64,000 nt of DNA from Nocardioides sp. InS609-2 (GCF_023208195.1 NZ_CP060034.1:2108001-2172000), one strand, 5' to 3'; positions 19,134 through 28,805 are shown, counted from the stretch's first letter. Notes: generated by a model from the letters alone, not told the origin. Numbers and translations are program-made.

Positions 19134-19549
19134 CGCTGGCGGCGCCAGACCACCATCTGGTTGCTGGTCAATGGCGTGCGCAGCACCGGCAGCCGGCTGG
19201 TGGGAGCGCTGACCGCCGAGGGAGTACGACGCAGCGCGTCGCGCATGGACCCCAGCTCGGCGGCGAGCTCGGCGTTGCGAGCGCGGAGCGCGGTGACCTG
19301 GTCCTCGAGCTCGAGGATCCGGCGTACGCCCTCGATGCCGATGCCCTGCGACGTCAGGTTGGCGATGAGCCGCAGCAGCTCGAGGTCGCGGTGGGAGTAG
19401 CGCCGCCCGCCGCCGCCGGTGCGGCCCGGCGTGATCAGCCCCATCCGCTCGTAGGTGCGCAGCGTCTGCGGGTGCAGCCCGGTGAGCTCGGCGGCCACCG
19501 AGATGACGTAGACGGCCGCGTCGGGCAGCGGCGCCGCGAACCCGGTCAT
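19130..19549 (-). CDS. hspR: HspR heat-shock repressor (MerR family)
   Basis: The 139-residue protein starts its MerR-type winged HTH near residue 14 (VISVAAELTGLHPQTLRTYE, then GRRYSHRDLELLR). A coiled coil follows (about 82-108). In Actinobacteria HspR binds HAIR sites upstream of dnaK and clpB and represses them with DnaK as corepressor. It is the last gene of the dnaK-grpE-dnaJ-hspR operon, overlapping dnaJ by ATGA, so it is autoregulated. Both predicted targets, with HAIR sites, are in this window. Confidence 0.95.
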   Translation of the reverse strand: MTGFAAPLPDAAVYVISVAAELTGLHPQTLRTYERMGLITPGRTGGGGRRYSHRDLELLRLIANLTSQGIGIEGVRRILELEDQVTALRARNAELAAELGSMRDALRRTPSAVSAPTSRLPVLRTPLTSNQMVVWRRQR

Positions 19550-20715
19550 GACTCGAAGAGGTTGGCGCGCAGCGGGATGCGCGCAGTCGCGGTGCGGTAG
19601 GCCTCGATCGCCTCACGCGCAGCCGGTTCCAAAGTGGCGGGCACCTGCACCTGCACGGTCGCGAGCAGGTCACCGAGCGTGCCGTCCTTGCGGGTGGCAC
19701 CCTTGCCGCGGACCCGGAACGTGCGCCCGTTGGGCGTGCCGGCCGGGATCTTCAGGGTGACCGGCGAGCCGCCGAGGGTCGGCACGGTTATCTCGGCGCC
19801 GAGGGCGGCCTCGGCGAACGACACGGGTACGTCGATCGTGAGGTTGTCGTCCTTGCGACCGAACAGGCGGTGACCGCTGACCTTGACGACCACGAACAGG
19901 TCACCGTGCGGGCCGCCGTTCTCGCCGACGGCGCCCTTGCCCTTGACGCGGATCTTCTGGCCGCTCTTCACGCCGGCCGGGATGCGCGCCTGGATCGTGC
20001 GCGCCGAGAGCCCGCGCCCGTTGCCGTGGCAGGTCGGGCAGGGCTCGTCGTACACGAGCTGGCGACCGCCGCACGCGGGGCAGGTCTCGTTCATCGAGAA
20101 CGCCCCGCCGACCGAGGCCACGACATAGCCGGCGCCCTCGCACTCGGGGCAGACGTGCGGTCGGGTGCCGGGCTTGCCACCGGTGCCGTTGCAGTCGGGG
20201 CAGGGCGCGTCGGAGGTGAGCCGCAGCGAGACGGTCACCCCCTGGATCGCGTCGGTGAAGCCGATGGTGGCCGTCGTCTCGACGTCGGCGCCCTTGCGGG
20301 GCCTCTCCTGCGCCCGGGTGCGGGTGCCACGGTTGCCGAAGATGTCGCCGAACATCTCGCCGAACCCGCCACCACCGCCAGCGCCCCGATCGCGCAGGAA
20401 GTCGTTGATGTCGAAGCCGGTCCCGCCGGCCTCGCCGTAGGAGCCGCCCGCGAATCCTCCGGAGCGGTAGAGCTCGCGCATCTGGTCGTACTTGGCGCGC
20501 TTCTCGGCGTCGCCCACGACGTCGTACGCCTCGGCGACGGACTTGAACTTGTCGTGCTTCGCCGCGTCGCCCGGGTTGGAGTCGGGGTGGTTCTCGCGCG
20601 CCAGCTTGCGATAGGCCTTCTTGATCTCGTCGGCCGTGGCGTCCTTCTTGACGCCGAGCACGGCGTAGAAGTCCTTGCTCGCCCAGTCGGCACGCATGCC
20701 GTCAGTTGCGCTCAT
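19546..20715 (-). CDS. dnaJ: DnaJ co-chaperone (Hsp40)
   Basis: The 389-residue protein stimulates the DnaK ATPase and delivers substrates. It has a J-domain (about residues 15-80) with the HPD triad in ENHPDSN, a Gly/Phe-rich linker with GGGGGFGEMFGDIF (about 115-130), a zinc-finger domain with four CxxCxG units (CPDCNG, CPECEG, CPACGG, CPTCHG; about 167-240), and the C-terminal substrate-binding domains. The third unit reads CPACGGRQ instead of ending GxG. The ATG at 20715 has GAGGGGAGG 5 bases upstream. It is in the dnaK operon, 39 bp behind grpE. Confidence 0.96.
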   Translation of the reverse strand: MSATDGMRADWASKDFYAVLGVKKDATADEIKKAYRKLARENHPDSNPGDAAKHDKFKSVAEAYDVVGDAEKRAKYDQMRELYRSGGFAGGSYGEAGGTGFDINDFLRDRGAGGGGGFGEMFGDIFGNRGTRTRAQERPRKGADVETTATIGFTDAIQGVTVSLRLTSDAPCPDCNGTGGKPGTRPHVCPECEGAGYVVASVGGAFSMNETCPACGGRQLVYDEPCPTCHGNGRGLSARTIQARIPAGVKSGQKIRVKGKGAVGENGGPHGDLFVVVKVSGHRLFGRKDDNLTIDVPVSFAEAALGAEITVPTLGGSPVTLKIPAGTPNGRTFRVRGKGATRKDGTLGDLLATVQVQVPATLEPAAREAIEAYRTATARIPLRANLFES

Positions 20716-20754
20716 GCGCGCCTCCCCTCGCTGTCGTCACGTCTGTCTTGCGCT

Positions 20755-21378
20755 TCAGGCCGGGCCGGCAGGGTCGACGACCAGGACCTGCGCCGCGCGT
20801 ACGACGCGGTTGCCGATCTTGTAGCCCGCCTTGGCGATCACCTTGCAGGTGGTCACCTCGACCTCGGCATCTTCGCCGATGTGGCTGAGTGCTTCGTGGA
20901 TCGTCGGGTCGAACGGGTCGCCCACGGTCCCGAACTTCGTCAGCCCGAGCCCGGTCACGACCCGTTCGAGCTGGTCGGCCACCGTCTGGAAGCCATCGTC
21001 GAGCGACCCGTGCTCACGCGCGCGGTCGATGGTGTCGAGCACCTCGGTGATCGGTGCGAGCACGGCGTACGTCGCGTTCTCGCGGATCAGGTCGCGATCA
21101 CGGTCGACGCGGCGCTTGTAGTTGAGGAACTCGGCCTGGAGCCGCTGCAGGTCGGCGGTGCGCTCGGCCAGCGCCGCCGACTCGACACTCTCGACGTCTT
21201 CCAACTCCGCGAGGTCCTGGGGCTCCAGGGGAGCACCCTCCTCGAGGAAGTTGTCGACGCCGCTGGTGTCGTCGCCGGCGCCCGGCCGGGCCGGGGCGCC
21301 CGTGGACGGATCCACGGGCGCCTCGACCTCGGACTCATTAGCCATCTCGGCTGCAGCGTCACCGAACGAATCGGTCAC
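20755..21378 (-). CDS. grpE: GrpE nucleotide exchange factor
   Basis: The 207-residue protein removes ADP from DnaK as a dimer. An acidic N-terminal tail of about 70 residues is followed by the long helix ([20 protein letters not shown], about 71-90) and the beta domain with [12 protein letters not shown] and the end motif [16 protein letters not shown]. The GTG start overlaps the dnaK stop by 4 bases (GTGA), which implies translational coupling and a fixed ratio to DnaK. Confidence 0.95.
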   Translation of the reverse strand: MTDSFGDAAAEMANESEVEAPVDPSTGAPARPGAGDDTSGVDNFLEEGAPLEPQDLAELEDVESVESAALAERTADLQRLQAEFLNYKRRVDRDRDLIRENATYAVLAPITEVLDTIDRAREHGSLDDGFQTVADQLERVVTGLGLTKFGTVGDPFDPTIHEALSHIGEDAEVEVTTCKVIAKAGYKIGNRVVRAAQVLVVDPAGPA

Positions 21379-23267
21379 TTGTTCTCACCCTCGGCGTCGG
21401 ACGCGCCCTCGGCGGGCCGGTCGCCGGCCGGCTCCTCGGCCTCGTCCACGATCTCGGCGTCGACGACATCGTCGTCGGCGTCGCCCGTGGCCTCGCTGTT
21501 GCCACCGGCAGCGGCCTGGTCGGCCTCCGCGGCGGCGTACATCGCGGCGCCCATCTTCTGGCTGGACTCGTTGAGCTTGGTGACACCGGCGGTGATGTCG
21601 TCACCGGAGGCCTCGGCGTTCTCGAGCGTCGCCTTGAGGGCGTCGACGTCGGCCTGGACCTCGGTCTTGACGTCCTCGGGGATCTTCTCGTCGTTCTCGC
21701 CGAGGAACTTCTCGGTCGAGTAGACGAGCCCGTCGGCCTGGTTGCGAGCGTCGACGGCCGCGCGACGCTGGGCGTCCTCCTCGGCGTACTGCTCGGCCTC
21801 CTTGACCATCCGGTCGATCTCGTCCTTGCCGAGCGCCGAGCCACCGGAGATCGTCATCGACTGCTCGCGGCCGGACGCGTGGTCCTTGGCGGAGACGTGC
21901 ACGATGCCGTTGGCGTCGATGTCGAAAGTGACCTCGATCTTGGGGATGCCCCGCGGCGCGGGCGGCAGACCGGTGAGCTCGAAGTTGCCGAGCGGCTGGT
22001 TCTGCGCCCACATCTGGCGCTCGCCCTGGGCGACCTTGATCTCGACCGACGGCTGGTTGTCGTCAGCTGTCGTGAAGATCTCGGACCGCTTGGTCGGGAT
22101 AGTCGTGTTGCGCTCGATCAGGGTGGTCATGACGCCGCCCTTGGTCTCGATGCCGAGCGAGAGCGGGGTGACGTCGAGGAGCAGGACGTCCTTGACCTCG
22201 CCCTTGAGCACGCCGGCCTGCAGGGCCGCGCCGACGGCGACGACCTCGTCGGGGTTGACGCCCTTGTTGGGCTGCTTGCCGCCGAGGAGCTCGGTGACCA
22301 GCTCGCTGACGGCTGGCATCCGGGTGGAGCCACCGACAAGCACGACATGGTCGATCTTGTCGACGGCGACGCCACCGTCCTTGAGGACGTTCTGGAACGG
22401 CGACTTGGTGCGGTCGAGCAGGTCCGAGGTCATCTTCTGGAACTCGCTGCGGGTCAGCTTCTCCTCGAAGTGCAGCGGGCCGGACTCGCCGTGCGTGATG
22501 TAGGGCAGGTGGACCGTGGTCTCGCTCGAGGACGACAGCTCGATCTTCGCCTTCTCGGCGGCCTCCTGGAGGCGCTGCTTGGCGATCTTGTCGGCCGCGA
22601 GGTCGACGCCGTTGTTGTCCTTGAACTTCTTGACCATCCACTCGACGACGCGGTTGTCCCAGTCGTCACCACCCAGGTGGTTGTCGCCCGAGGTGGCCTT
22701 GACCTCGACGACGCCCTCGCCGATCTCGAGCAGGGACACGTCGAACGTGCCGCCACCGAGGTCGAAGACGAGGATCGTCTGGTCGTCGCCCTTGTCGAGG
22801 CCGTATGCCAGCGCGGCCGCGGTCGGCTCGTTGACGATGCGGCTCACGTTGAGGCCCGCGATCTCGCCGGCCTCCTTGGTGGCCTGCCGCTGCGCGTCGG
22901 AGAAGTACGCCGGGACGGTGATCACCGCGTCGGTGACCGGCTCACCGAGGTAGGCCTCGGCGTCCCGCTTGAGCTTCTGCAGCACGAACGCGCTGATCTG
23001 CTGGGGGGTGAAGGACTTGTCGTCGATGTCGACCTTCCAGTCAGTGCCCATGTGGCGCTTGACCGAACGGATGGTGCGATCGACGTTGGTGACGGCCTGG
23101 CGCTTGGCCACTTCGCCGACGAGTACCTCGCCGGACTTCGCGAACGCGACCACCGACGGGGTGGTGCGGGCGCCTTCTGCGTTGGCGATGACGGTGGGTT
23201 CGCCACCTTCAAGGACGGATACGACAGAGTTCGTCGTACCGAGGTCGATGCCGACCGCGCGAGCCAT
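21375..23267 (-). CDS. dnaK: DnaK chaperone (Hsp70)
   Basis: The 630-residue ATP-dependent chaperone has the three Hsp70 signatures: GIDLGTTNS at residue 7, [15 protein letters not shown] near 170 and [13 protein letters not shown] near 310. The substrate-binding domain follows ([10 protein letters not shown] near 370), then the helical lid and an acidic, Gly-poor tail ending GENK. The ATG at 23267 follows GGAGGT at a spacing of 5. A HAIR operator 68 bp upstream (23335-23355) places it, with grpE, dnaJ and hspR, under HspR control. Confidence 0.98.
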   Translation of the reverse strand: MARAVGIDLGTTNSVVSVLEGGEPTVIANAEGARTTPSVVAFAKSGEVLVGEVAKRQAVTNVDRTIRSVKRHMGTDWKVDIDDKSFTPQQISAFVLQKLKRDAEAYLGEPVTDAVITVPAYFSDAQRQATKEAGEIAGLNVSRIVNEPTAAALAYGLDKGDDQTILVFDLGGGTFDVSLLEIGEGVVEVKATSGDNHLGGDDWDNRVVEWMVKKFKDNNGVDLAADKIAKQRLQEAAEKAKIELSSSSETTVHLPYITHGESGPLHFEEKLTRSEFQKMTSDLLDRTKSPFQNVLKDGGVAVDKIDHVVLVGGSTRMPAVSELVTELLGGKQPNKGVNPDEVVAVGAALQAGVLKGEVKDVLLLDVTPLSLGIETKGGVMTTLIERNTTIPTKRSEIFTTADDNQPSVEIKVAQGERQMWAQNQPLGNFELTGLPPAPRGIPKIEVTFDIDANGIVHVSAKDHASGREQSMTISGGSALGKDEIDRMVKEAEQYAEEDAQRRAAVDARNQADGLVYSTEKFLGENDEKIPEDVKTEVQADVDALKATLENAEASGDDITAGVTKLNESSQKMGAAMYAAAEADQAAAGGNSEATGDADDDVVDAEIVDEAEEPAGDRPAEGASDAEGENK

Positions 23268-23334
23268 GGGTTACCTCCGGTGTGAGTCTGTGGATGCGGC
23301 CATCCTGCGCCGCTGCGGCGAGTCTGGCAAACAA

Positions 23335-23355
23335 GTTGAGCCGAATCAACTCAAG
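23335..23355. promoter_or_regulatory. HAIR operator (HspR site) upstream of dnaK, with extra half-sites
   Basis: GTTGAGC, 7 bases, ACTCAAG matches the HAIR consensus with a perfect right half-site. Further half-sites occur at 23365-23371 (GGCTCAA), 23410-23416 (CTTGAGT) and 23449-23456 (GGCTCAAG), spread over the region up to and into the broken Dabb gene. They could raise HspR occupancy or mark older sites. Confidence 0.9.
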
Positions 23356-23426
23356 TTCGTTCACGGGGCTCAACGCATGGGTGATCGGTCTTTGTTCCCG
23401 GTGGCCGCACTTGAGTTCGGCACGCG

Positions 23427-23716
23427 ATCCGCCACACGGTCACATTTCGGCTCAAGCACCCGCAGGCTCGGCCCGGGAGACCGACTTTCTCGACGCCGCA
23501 CTCGCCCTCGCCGACATCCCAGGCGTCGAGCGCTTCGAGCAGCTACGCCAGACCAGCGCGAAGAACGACTTCACGTTCGGCTTCTCCATGGAGTTCGCCG
23601 ACCAGGCGGCGTACGACGCCTACAACGAGCACCCGGCACACACGGCGTTCGTCGCCGACCGGTGGGCTGTCGAGGTCGAGGACTTCCTCGAGATCGACTA
23701 CGAGCCGCTCGGATAG
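23427..23716 (+). pseudogene. Stress-responsive Dabb-domain gene broken by start loss and a frameshift
   Basis: A dimeric alpha-beta barrel (Dabb) protein is encoded in two frames. From 23427 one frame reads IRHTVTFRLKHP, the usual first strand of the family. After about 23466 the family continues in another frame as AGSARETDFLDAA, IPGVERFEQL and KNDFTFGF to the TAG at 23716. A one-base deletion in the CCCGC near 23466-23470 accounts for the shift. The codon before IRH is GCG where an ATG is expected. Either the gene is dead or the assembly has errors here. A shortened product from TTG 23411 in the second frame is possible but would lack the first strand. Confidence 0.7.
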
Positions 23717-25128
23717 TCGCCCAACTCGTTCGTGGCTACTGAGGTCGCAGGCAGGTCAGGAACGACATGCAGGGCAGGCGCATCGACTGCGCCGTCCTGC
23801 GAGGAGTAGTCAGTCGAGTTCAGCGCGGCCGGCACCGTCTCGTCAACCTCGGGCGGAGCCGCATGGGTGGGGCGCAGCTTGGGTGGGGCTGCGGACCATG
23901 CGCGCAGCGAGCCGAGCACCTCGGCGTAGAAGCCATCGACGGAGTCGAGGACCGAGTCGATGAAACTGCCACGACCGCGGCCGCGCTTCTTGCCCAGCGG
24001 CTTCGTCGCCGCCACCCGGAACGCCCGCAGATCTCGCATGGGGTCGGCAATGAGAAGTGTCGGGTTCTCCCGCACGGCAGCGAGAAGGGCAGCCCTCGTC
24101 GAGCCCCGACCGTGAGTAACGAACGCCTCGACACGAGTCCCGTCTGGCGACGACTTGAGCTGTCGCAGAAGCCAGTTCACCCGGGTCGTCGCGCGCCCTT
24201 CGGCAGGTGCGTCGACATCGACGTGGCATGTGACTGTGGACGCCCTCAGATCAGCCGTGACGACCAAGGCGCCCACGGTGTCCGGAATCCGGATCAGGCC
24301 GGACATCACTCCCGTCTGGCACAGAGACTCGGCGAGCGCCTGGCTGCGGAGTTCGGGGTCGGCCATCTCCTTGCGAGTCAGGACAGGAACGACCTCGGTT
24401 CCGAGCTGGCGTCCGAGTTGCAGGCTGGCGAATCGCAAGAGAGCGTCGAAGCGTGAGGTGACTTCTGGAATGGACTTGTCTCCAGGGCGCAACGTGCCCG
24501 CGGCGACGGCTTCGCGAACCGTGACCCACGCCTCGCCCATGTCGTCGAACTCCAGCGCCCCGGACTTGCCGTGCTCCAGATAGCGGATGAGCTCGCCCAA
24601 GATCCACGCTTGCTCAGGGTCGACAACGCCGCGGAACTCCTTCTGCATGACGGCATCGGCCAACACCTGCGACCAGGAGATGTGATGCAGCTCCACCTTC
24701 TTGGTCTTGCGTCGATCCACGTGCGTGGGGTGCTGACCGGCGATCGCGGGGATCTCGTTGGAGATGGTGATGACCGCGTCGTAACCTTCGTTGCGGGCGA
24801 TGTCGAGGTAGTTCTCGAGCTGCTGGGTGGCCAAGCGGTTGGGACCGGTCTTGACCTCCACCAGCGCAGTCCAGGACGTGCTCCCGCGAGTCACACGGAT
24901 GAGGCCATCGGGATAGAGGCGCTGCTCGCCGAGGAGGAACGGGACCTCGATGTAGCACTCCAGGCTGCCTGCCGGTGCGCCGAAGGGCTTCAGGAACCCG
25001 CGCCCGAACTCCTTCACAGCGCCGAGCACCGCCAGCAGCGCCGAGGTCGCGCGTCGTTCCTGCTCCTCGGCTCCGTTGATGCCCGATGTCGGAATCAGCC
25101 TTGCCTCATGCCACGACTCTTCGGCCAC
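23698..25128 (-). CDS. Orphan protein with a PD-(D/E)XK nuclease-like domain
   Basis: The 476-residue protein is not a family I can name. Residues about 70-150 fit a PD-(D/E)XK fold: YPDGLIRV, then ALVEVKTG (the E-x-K), then QQLENYLDIAR (a Q-xxx-Y-like helix) and AVITISNE. The middle and C-terminal parts are helical with no recognised domain and end in a Pro/Ala-rich tail. The GTG at 25128 follows AGGGGG and is preferred to 25227, whose extra 33 residues look unnatural. Base composition is visibly less GC-rich than in neighbours, suggesting transfer. It overlaps the broken Dabb gene by 19 bp and lies beside an SOS-type HNH gene; a DNA-repair or defence role is a guess. Confidence 0.7.
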   Translation of the reverse strand: MAEESWHEARLIPTSGINGAEEQERRATSALLAVLGAVKEFGRGFLKPFGAPAGSLECYIEVPFLLGEQRLYPDGLIRVTRGSTSWTALVEVKTGPNRLATQQLENYLDIARNEGYDAVITISNEIPAIAGQHPTHVDRRKTKKVELHHISWSQVLADAVMQKEFRGVVDPEQAWILGELIRYLEHGKSGALEFDDMGEAWVTVREAVAAGTLRPGDKSIPEVTSRFDALLRFASLQLGRQLGTEVVPVLTRKEMADPELRSQALAESLCQTGVMSGLIRIPDTVGALVVTADLRASTVTCHVDVDAPAEGRATTRVNWLLRQLKSSPDGTRVEAFVTHGRGSTRAALLAAVRENPTLLIADPMRDLRAFRVAATKPLGKKRGRGRGSFIDSVLDSVDGFYAEVLGSLRAWSAAPPKLRPTHAAPPEVDETVPAALNSTDYSSQDGAVDAPALHVVPDLPATSVATNELGDYPSGS

Positions 25129-25269
25129 GCCGCCCCCTAGTCCGATGTCCGCGCACAGCTTCAGCAGCCGACGCGATCGTGTGACCGTACCCGCCGCGAG
25201 CGGCACCGGCCTGACAGTTCGACACAAGTCCTACAACGGGCCGAGAGTGCGTGACGCCGGCGCCGCGCC

Positions 25270-26496
25270 TCACTCGCGGCGGTGGAAGCGGGTGTCGCCG
25301 TTGGGCATGGTGGTGCGCGTGTAGCCGGGGTCGTGGGCGCGGTGGTGGTGCCAGGAGCAGTAGAGGACTCCGTTGGCGAGGTCAGTCGGGCCCGCTCGGG
25401 ACCATGAATCACGGTGGCGGGCTTCGCACCAGGGTGCGGGAATGGTGCAGCCTTCGGCGCGGCACGTCCTGTCGCGGACGGCGAGGGCTTTGCGTTGCGC
25501 CCGAGTGAAGAGGCGGGCAGTGCGGCCGAGGTCGAGGACCTCCGACGCGGTGCCAAGCACGGCGGGGATGAGGTTTGCGGTGCAGGCGAGCCGGCGGGCT
25601 TCGCTGGCGGAGATCCGGCCGGTGGCTCCGACGTCGGCGGCCCCGAGGCCGGTGAGGAGCGCCTGGTGGTCGATGGTGACGATGACGGTGGTGGCGTCGC
25701 CACCGTGCAAGGGGAGTCGGTGCGGATCGAGAGTTTCGATCAGGGCACCGAAGGCGCTGCCGAGCTTGCGGTAGTGCGGCACCTTCTCGCCGGGCTGACC
25801 CGTTGCCTGGCGGGGTGAGGTGAAGGCGTTCAGACACGTCAGGAGCCGGTCAGCCAAGGTGTCGGCTAGGCGGATGTTGACCACGGTGGTGCCGTCACCG
25901 ACCCGGCGGGTGAAGAGCGTGGCCGCTTGCCGGGCTCGAGCTTCTTCGACTTCCAGGGCGCGGCGTTCGTGGTCTTCGCCGATCTGGGGTGCGACAACGT
26001 CGAGGACTCGGCGGCCCAGGCGCTTAAGGTCGGTCGGCCCGAACCGGGCGGCTTGGGCGACGAGGTGCGTTTCGGCCAGCTCGACAGTGTCGGCGGGCAG
26101 GTCGCCGGGCAGGGCATCGAGGGCCGCGACCAGGACGTGAGCCTGATCGAGGTTGACCGCGCCATCGGCAAACCCAGCTCCGAGCAGCGGCCAGCGTCGG
26201 TCCAGAGTTTGGGCGAGCCGGGTCTCGCGAGCCAGCCGAGCCCGGTCGGCCCGGGTGCGCGCCGCCAGCCAGGACGCAATCCCGTGGTGTCCATCGACCG
26301 CGGCGACGTCATCTCCGGCTGCCATCACCCGGAGCCGGGCGGCCGCGATCTGGTCGCAGAGCCGGGTCAGTCGCAGCAACGCCTCGCGTCTTTCGGCTAC
26401 GGAAAGCAGGTGAACCGGCGCGGCCGCGATATCGGCGACGTCGGCCTCGAGAGTGGCGAGGCGGCCCAGGACAGGGCGGGTGAGCTGGTCGATCAT
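25270..26496 (-). CDS. DUF222 / 13E12-repeat HNH endonuclease-like protein
   Basis: The 408-residue protein has the DUF222 helical region (about residues 20-300) and a C-terminal HNH domain: CRAEGCTIPAPWCEARHRDS, then LYCSWHHHRAHD (about 340-390), with the cysteines and histidines for metal binding intact. The family, called 13E12 in mycobacteria, is multicopy and several members are under LexA control. The ATG at 26496 follows GAGGAG at a spacing of 6. A -10 TATAAT with a LexA-type box beside it lies upstream (26525-26545), predicting DNA-damage induction. The exact DNA target is unknown. Confidence 0.9.
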   Translation of the reverse strand: MIDQLTRPVLGRLATLEADVADIAAAPVHLLSVAERREALLRLTRLCDQIAAARLRVMAAGDDVAAVDGHHGIASWLAARTRADRARLARETRLAQTLDRRWPLLGAGFADGAVNLDQAHVLVAALDALPGDLPADTVELAETHLVAQAARFGPTDLKRLGRRVLDVVAPQIGEDHERRALEVEEARARQAATLFTRRVGDGTTVVNIRLADTLADRLLTCLNAFTSPRQATGQPGEKVPHYRKLGSAFGALIETLDPHRLPLHGGDATTVIVTIDHQALLTGLGAADVGATGRISASEARRLACTANLIPAVLGTASEVLDLGRTARLFTRAQRKALAVRDRTCRAEGCTIPAPWCEARHRDSWSRAGPTDLANGVLYCSWHHHRAHDPGYTRTTMPNGDTRFHRRE

Positions 26497-26524
26497 CGGC
26501 AACTCCTCAACGGCTTCCGCGCAT

Positions 26525-26545
26525 GCGAACGTATGTTCGATTATA
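26525..26545 (-). promoter_or_regulatory. SOS (LexA) box abutting a consensus promoter of the HNH gene
   Basis: On the minus strand a perfect -10 hexamer TATAAT (26540-26545) is preceded, 17 bases upstream, by TCGACA as a -35 element. Immediately downstream of the -10 lies TCGAAC, ATAC, GTTCGC (26525-26540), which fits the actinobacterial LexA box TCGAAC-N4-GTTCGA with one terminal mismatch. Bound LexA would cover the -10 and the transcription start. Confidence 0.82.
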
Positions 26546-26774
26546 TCCACTTGATTGGAGTCTGTCGAGGTGCGGAAGGCGCCCTGTGGAACGTTCGCGG
26601 CATCGGCTTCGAGGCTCGAACATGTTGCAAGTTCGTGCACTGCGCAAACCTGTGGGGACGCGTTCGTTGACGCCACGTCGGTTGATTGCGAGTTTCTGCA
26701 GAGGACCCGCGCACCCTTATAGCGGGGACACCCACCCGGGTCTGATCGACCCGCCTCTCGGAAGAGACATGCAC

Positions 26775-28805
26775 ATGACCACATCACCTGTCCGCAAGAC
26801 GGGCGCCCTCGCGGCGCTCGCACTCGCGGCCTCCACCCTGGGCCTCAGCCTGCCCGCCACCTCGGCCCAGGCGGCCGACGACAACATCTCCCTGCAGGGC
26901 GCCCAGGACGCCGTGTCGACCTGGGTCGGCAAGCACGACGCCAAGCTCAAGCGAGCCGACGGCGACGCGTTCCGCAAGGCCGGCACCTACCGGGGCGACA
27001 ACGGCACCGTTGCCGTCGCCTACGAGCGCACCCACGAAGGGCTGCCGGTCATCGGCGGTGACTTCGTGGTCATGACCGACAAGGCCGGCCAGGTCATCAG
27101 CAGCTCCGTGGCGCAGACCCAGACCGTCGACGTCGCCTCGACCACCGCGACCGTCGACGCGGCCCGCGCTGCCGACGTGTCCCGCGGCCAGCTCGACACC
27201 GTCGAGGGAGCCGAGCCGAGCCGGCTCGTCGTCGTACAGGACGGCGCGACCTCCAAGCTGGCCTGGGAGACCATCGTCCGCGGCACCGACAACGGCGAGG
27301 CCTCGCGCCAGTCGGTCTACGTCGACGCCCGCGACGCCAAGGTGCTCAGCACCACCGAACACGTCATCTACGGCCAGGGCAACGCGGCGTACAGCGGCCC
27401 GAACCCGCTGACCCTCAACACCAGCCTGTCCGGCAGCACCTACTCGATGACGGACCCGGCCTCCACGACCCGCGTCTGCCAGGACGCCGCCAACAACCAG
27501 ACCTTCTCCGGCACCGACGACGTCTGGGGCAACGGCGTCGCCACCAGCCGCGAGACCGGCTGCGTCGACGCGTTCAAGGCCACGCAGGACATGAAGGGCA
27601 TGCTCACCACCTGGCTCGGCCGCAACGGTGAGAACGGCAGCGGCGGCTGGGTGCCGATGCGCGTCGGCCTCAACGACATCAACGCCTACTACGACGGCAC
27701 CCAGGTGCAGATCGGCCACAGCCAGGCCGGCAACTGGATCGGCTCGCTCGACGTCGTTGCGCACGAGTACGGCCACGGCATCGACGACAAGACCCCCGGC
27801 GGCATCTCCGGCGGCGGCACGCAGGAGTTCGTCGGTGACGTCTTCGGCGCCCTGACCGAGGCCTACTCCAACCAGACCGGTTCGTACGACGTGCCCGACT
27901 ACACCGTCGGCGAGGAGATCGACCTCGTCGGCCAGGGCCCGATCCGCAACATGTACAACCCGTCGGCCGTCGGCGACCCCAACTGCTACTCGAGCTCGAT
28001 CCCGAGCACCGAGGTGCACGCGGCAGCCGGCCCGGGCAACCACTGGTTCTACCTGCTCGCCGAGGGCACCAACCCCTCCGGCAAGCCTGCCAGCACCACC
28101 TGCAACGGCTCCACCGGCCTGACCGGCATCGGCATCCAGACCGCCGGCAAGATCTTCTACAACGCCATGCTGCTCAAGACCTCGGGTGCCAACTACCTGA
28201 AGTACCGCACCTGGACGCTGCAGGCCGCGAAGAACCTGACGCCCACCGACTGCACCAACTTCAACAAGGTCAAGGCCGCCTGGGACGCCGTCTCGGTGCC
28301 CGCGCAGACCGCTGACCCGACCTGTGGCACCACCCCGCCCCCCACCGGCGGCAACCTGCTGCTCAACCCGGGCTTCGAGTCGGGCGCAACGAGCTGGACC
28401 GGCACGACCGGCGCTATCACCAACAACACCGGCAGGCCGGCCCGCACCGGCACGTGGAAGGCCTGGCTGGGCGGCAACGGCTCGACGTCGACCGAGACGG
28501 TCTCCCAGAACGTGACCGTCCCCTCGACCGCCACCGCGGCGGCGCTGTCCTACTGGATCCGCACCGACACCGCCGAGTCCGGCTCCACGGCCTACGACAC
28601 GATGCGCGTCCAGGTGGTCGTCGACGGTGTCACCACGACGCTCAAGACGTTCAGCAACGTGGGCACCAACGCGACGTACACGAACTTCAGCCACAGCCTG
28701 CTCGCCTACAAGGGCAAGACGGTCACGGTGAAGTTCCTGATGAACGAGGACTCGTCGCTGCAGACGAGCTTCGTGGTCGACGACACCGCGGTCAACGTGT
28801 CGTGA
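26775..28805 (+). CDS. Secreted M4 (thermolysin-family) metallopeptidase with C-terminal accessory domain
   Basis: The 676-residue preproprotein has a signal peptide (ends about residue 35 at SAQA), an FTP/PepSY propeptide region (about 40-195), and the M4 catalytic domain with zinc motif HEYGH at residues 330-334 and the downstream glutamate in QEFVGDVFGA. The conserved HAAAGPGNHWFY near residue 415 is also present. A carbohydrate-binding-like beta domain of about 160 residues closes the protein and is closely repeated in the next gene. The second of two ATGs (26775) has the better spacing to GGAAGAG. It digests extracellular protein. Confidence 0.93.
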   Translation: MTTSPVRKTGALAALALAASTLGLSLPATSAQAADDNISLQGAQDAVSTWVGKHDAKLKRADGDAFRKAGTYRGDNGTVAVAYERTHEGLPVIGGDFVVMTDKAGQVISSSVAQTQTVDVASTTATVDAARAADVSRGQLDTVEGAEPSRLVVVQDGATSKLAWETIVRGTDNGEASRQSVYVDARDAKVLSTTEHVIYGQGNAAYSGPNPLTLNTSLSGSTYSMTDPASTTRVCQDAANNQTFSGTDDVWGNGVATSRETGCVDAFKATQDMKGMLTTWLGRNGENGSGGWVPMRVGLNDINAYYDGTQVQIGHSQAGNWIGSLDVVAHEYGHGIDDKTPGGISGGGTQEFVGDVFGALTEAYSNQTGSYDVPDYTVGEEIDLVGQGPIRNMYNPSAVGDPNCYSSSIPSTEVHAAAGPGNHWFYLLAEGTNPSGKPASTTCNGSTGLTGIGIQTAGKIFYNAMLLKTSGANYLKYRTWTLQAAKNLTPTDCTNFNKVKAAWDAVSVPAQTADPTCGTTPPPTGGNLLLNPGFESGATSWTGTTGAITNNTGRPARTGTWKAWLGGNGSTSTETVSQNVTVPSTATAAALSYWIRTDTAESGSTAYDTMRVQVVVDGVTTTLKTFSNVGTNATYTNFSHSLLAYKGKTVTVKFLMNEDSSLQTSFVVDDTAVNVS

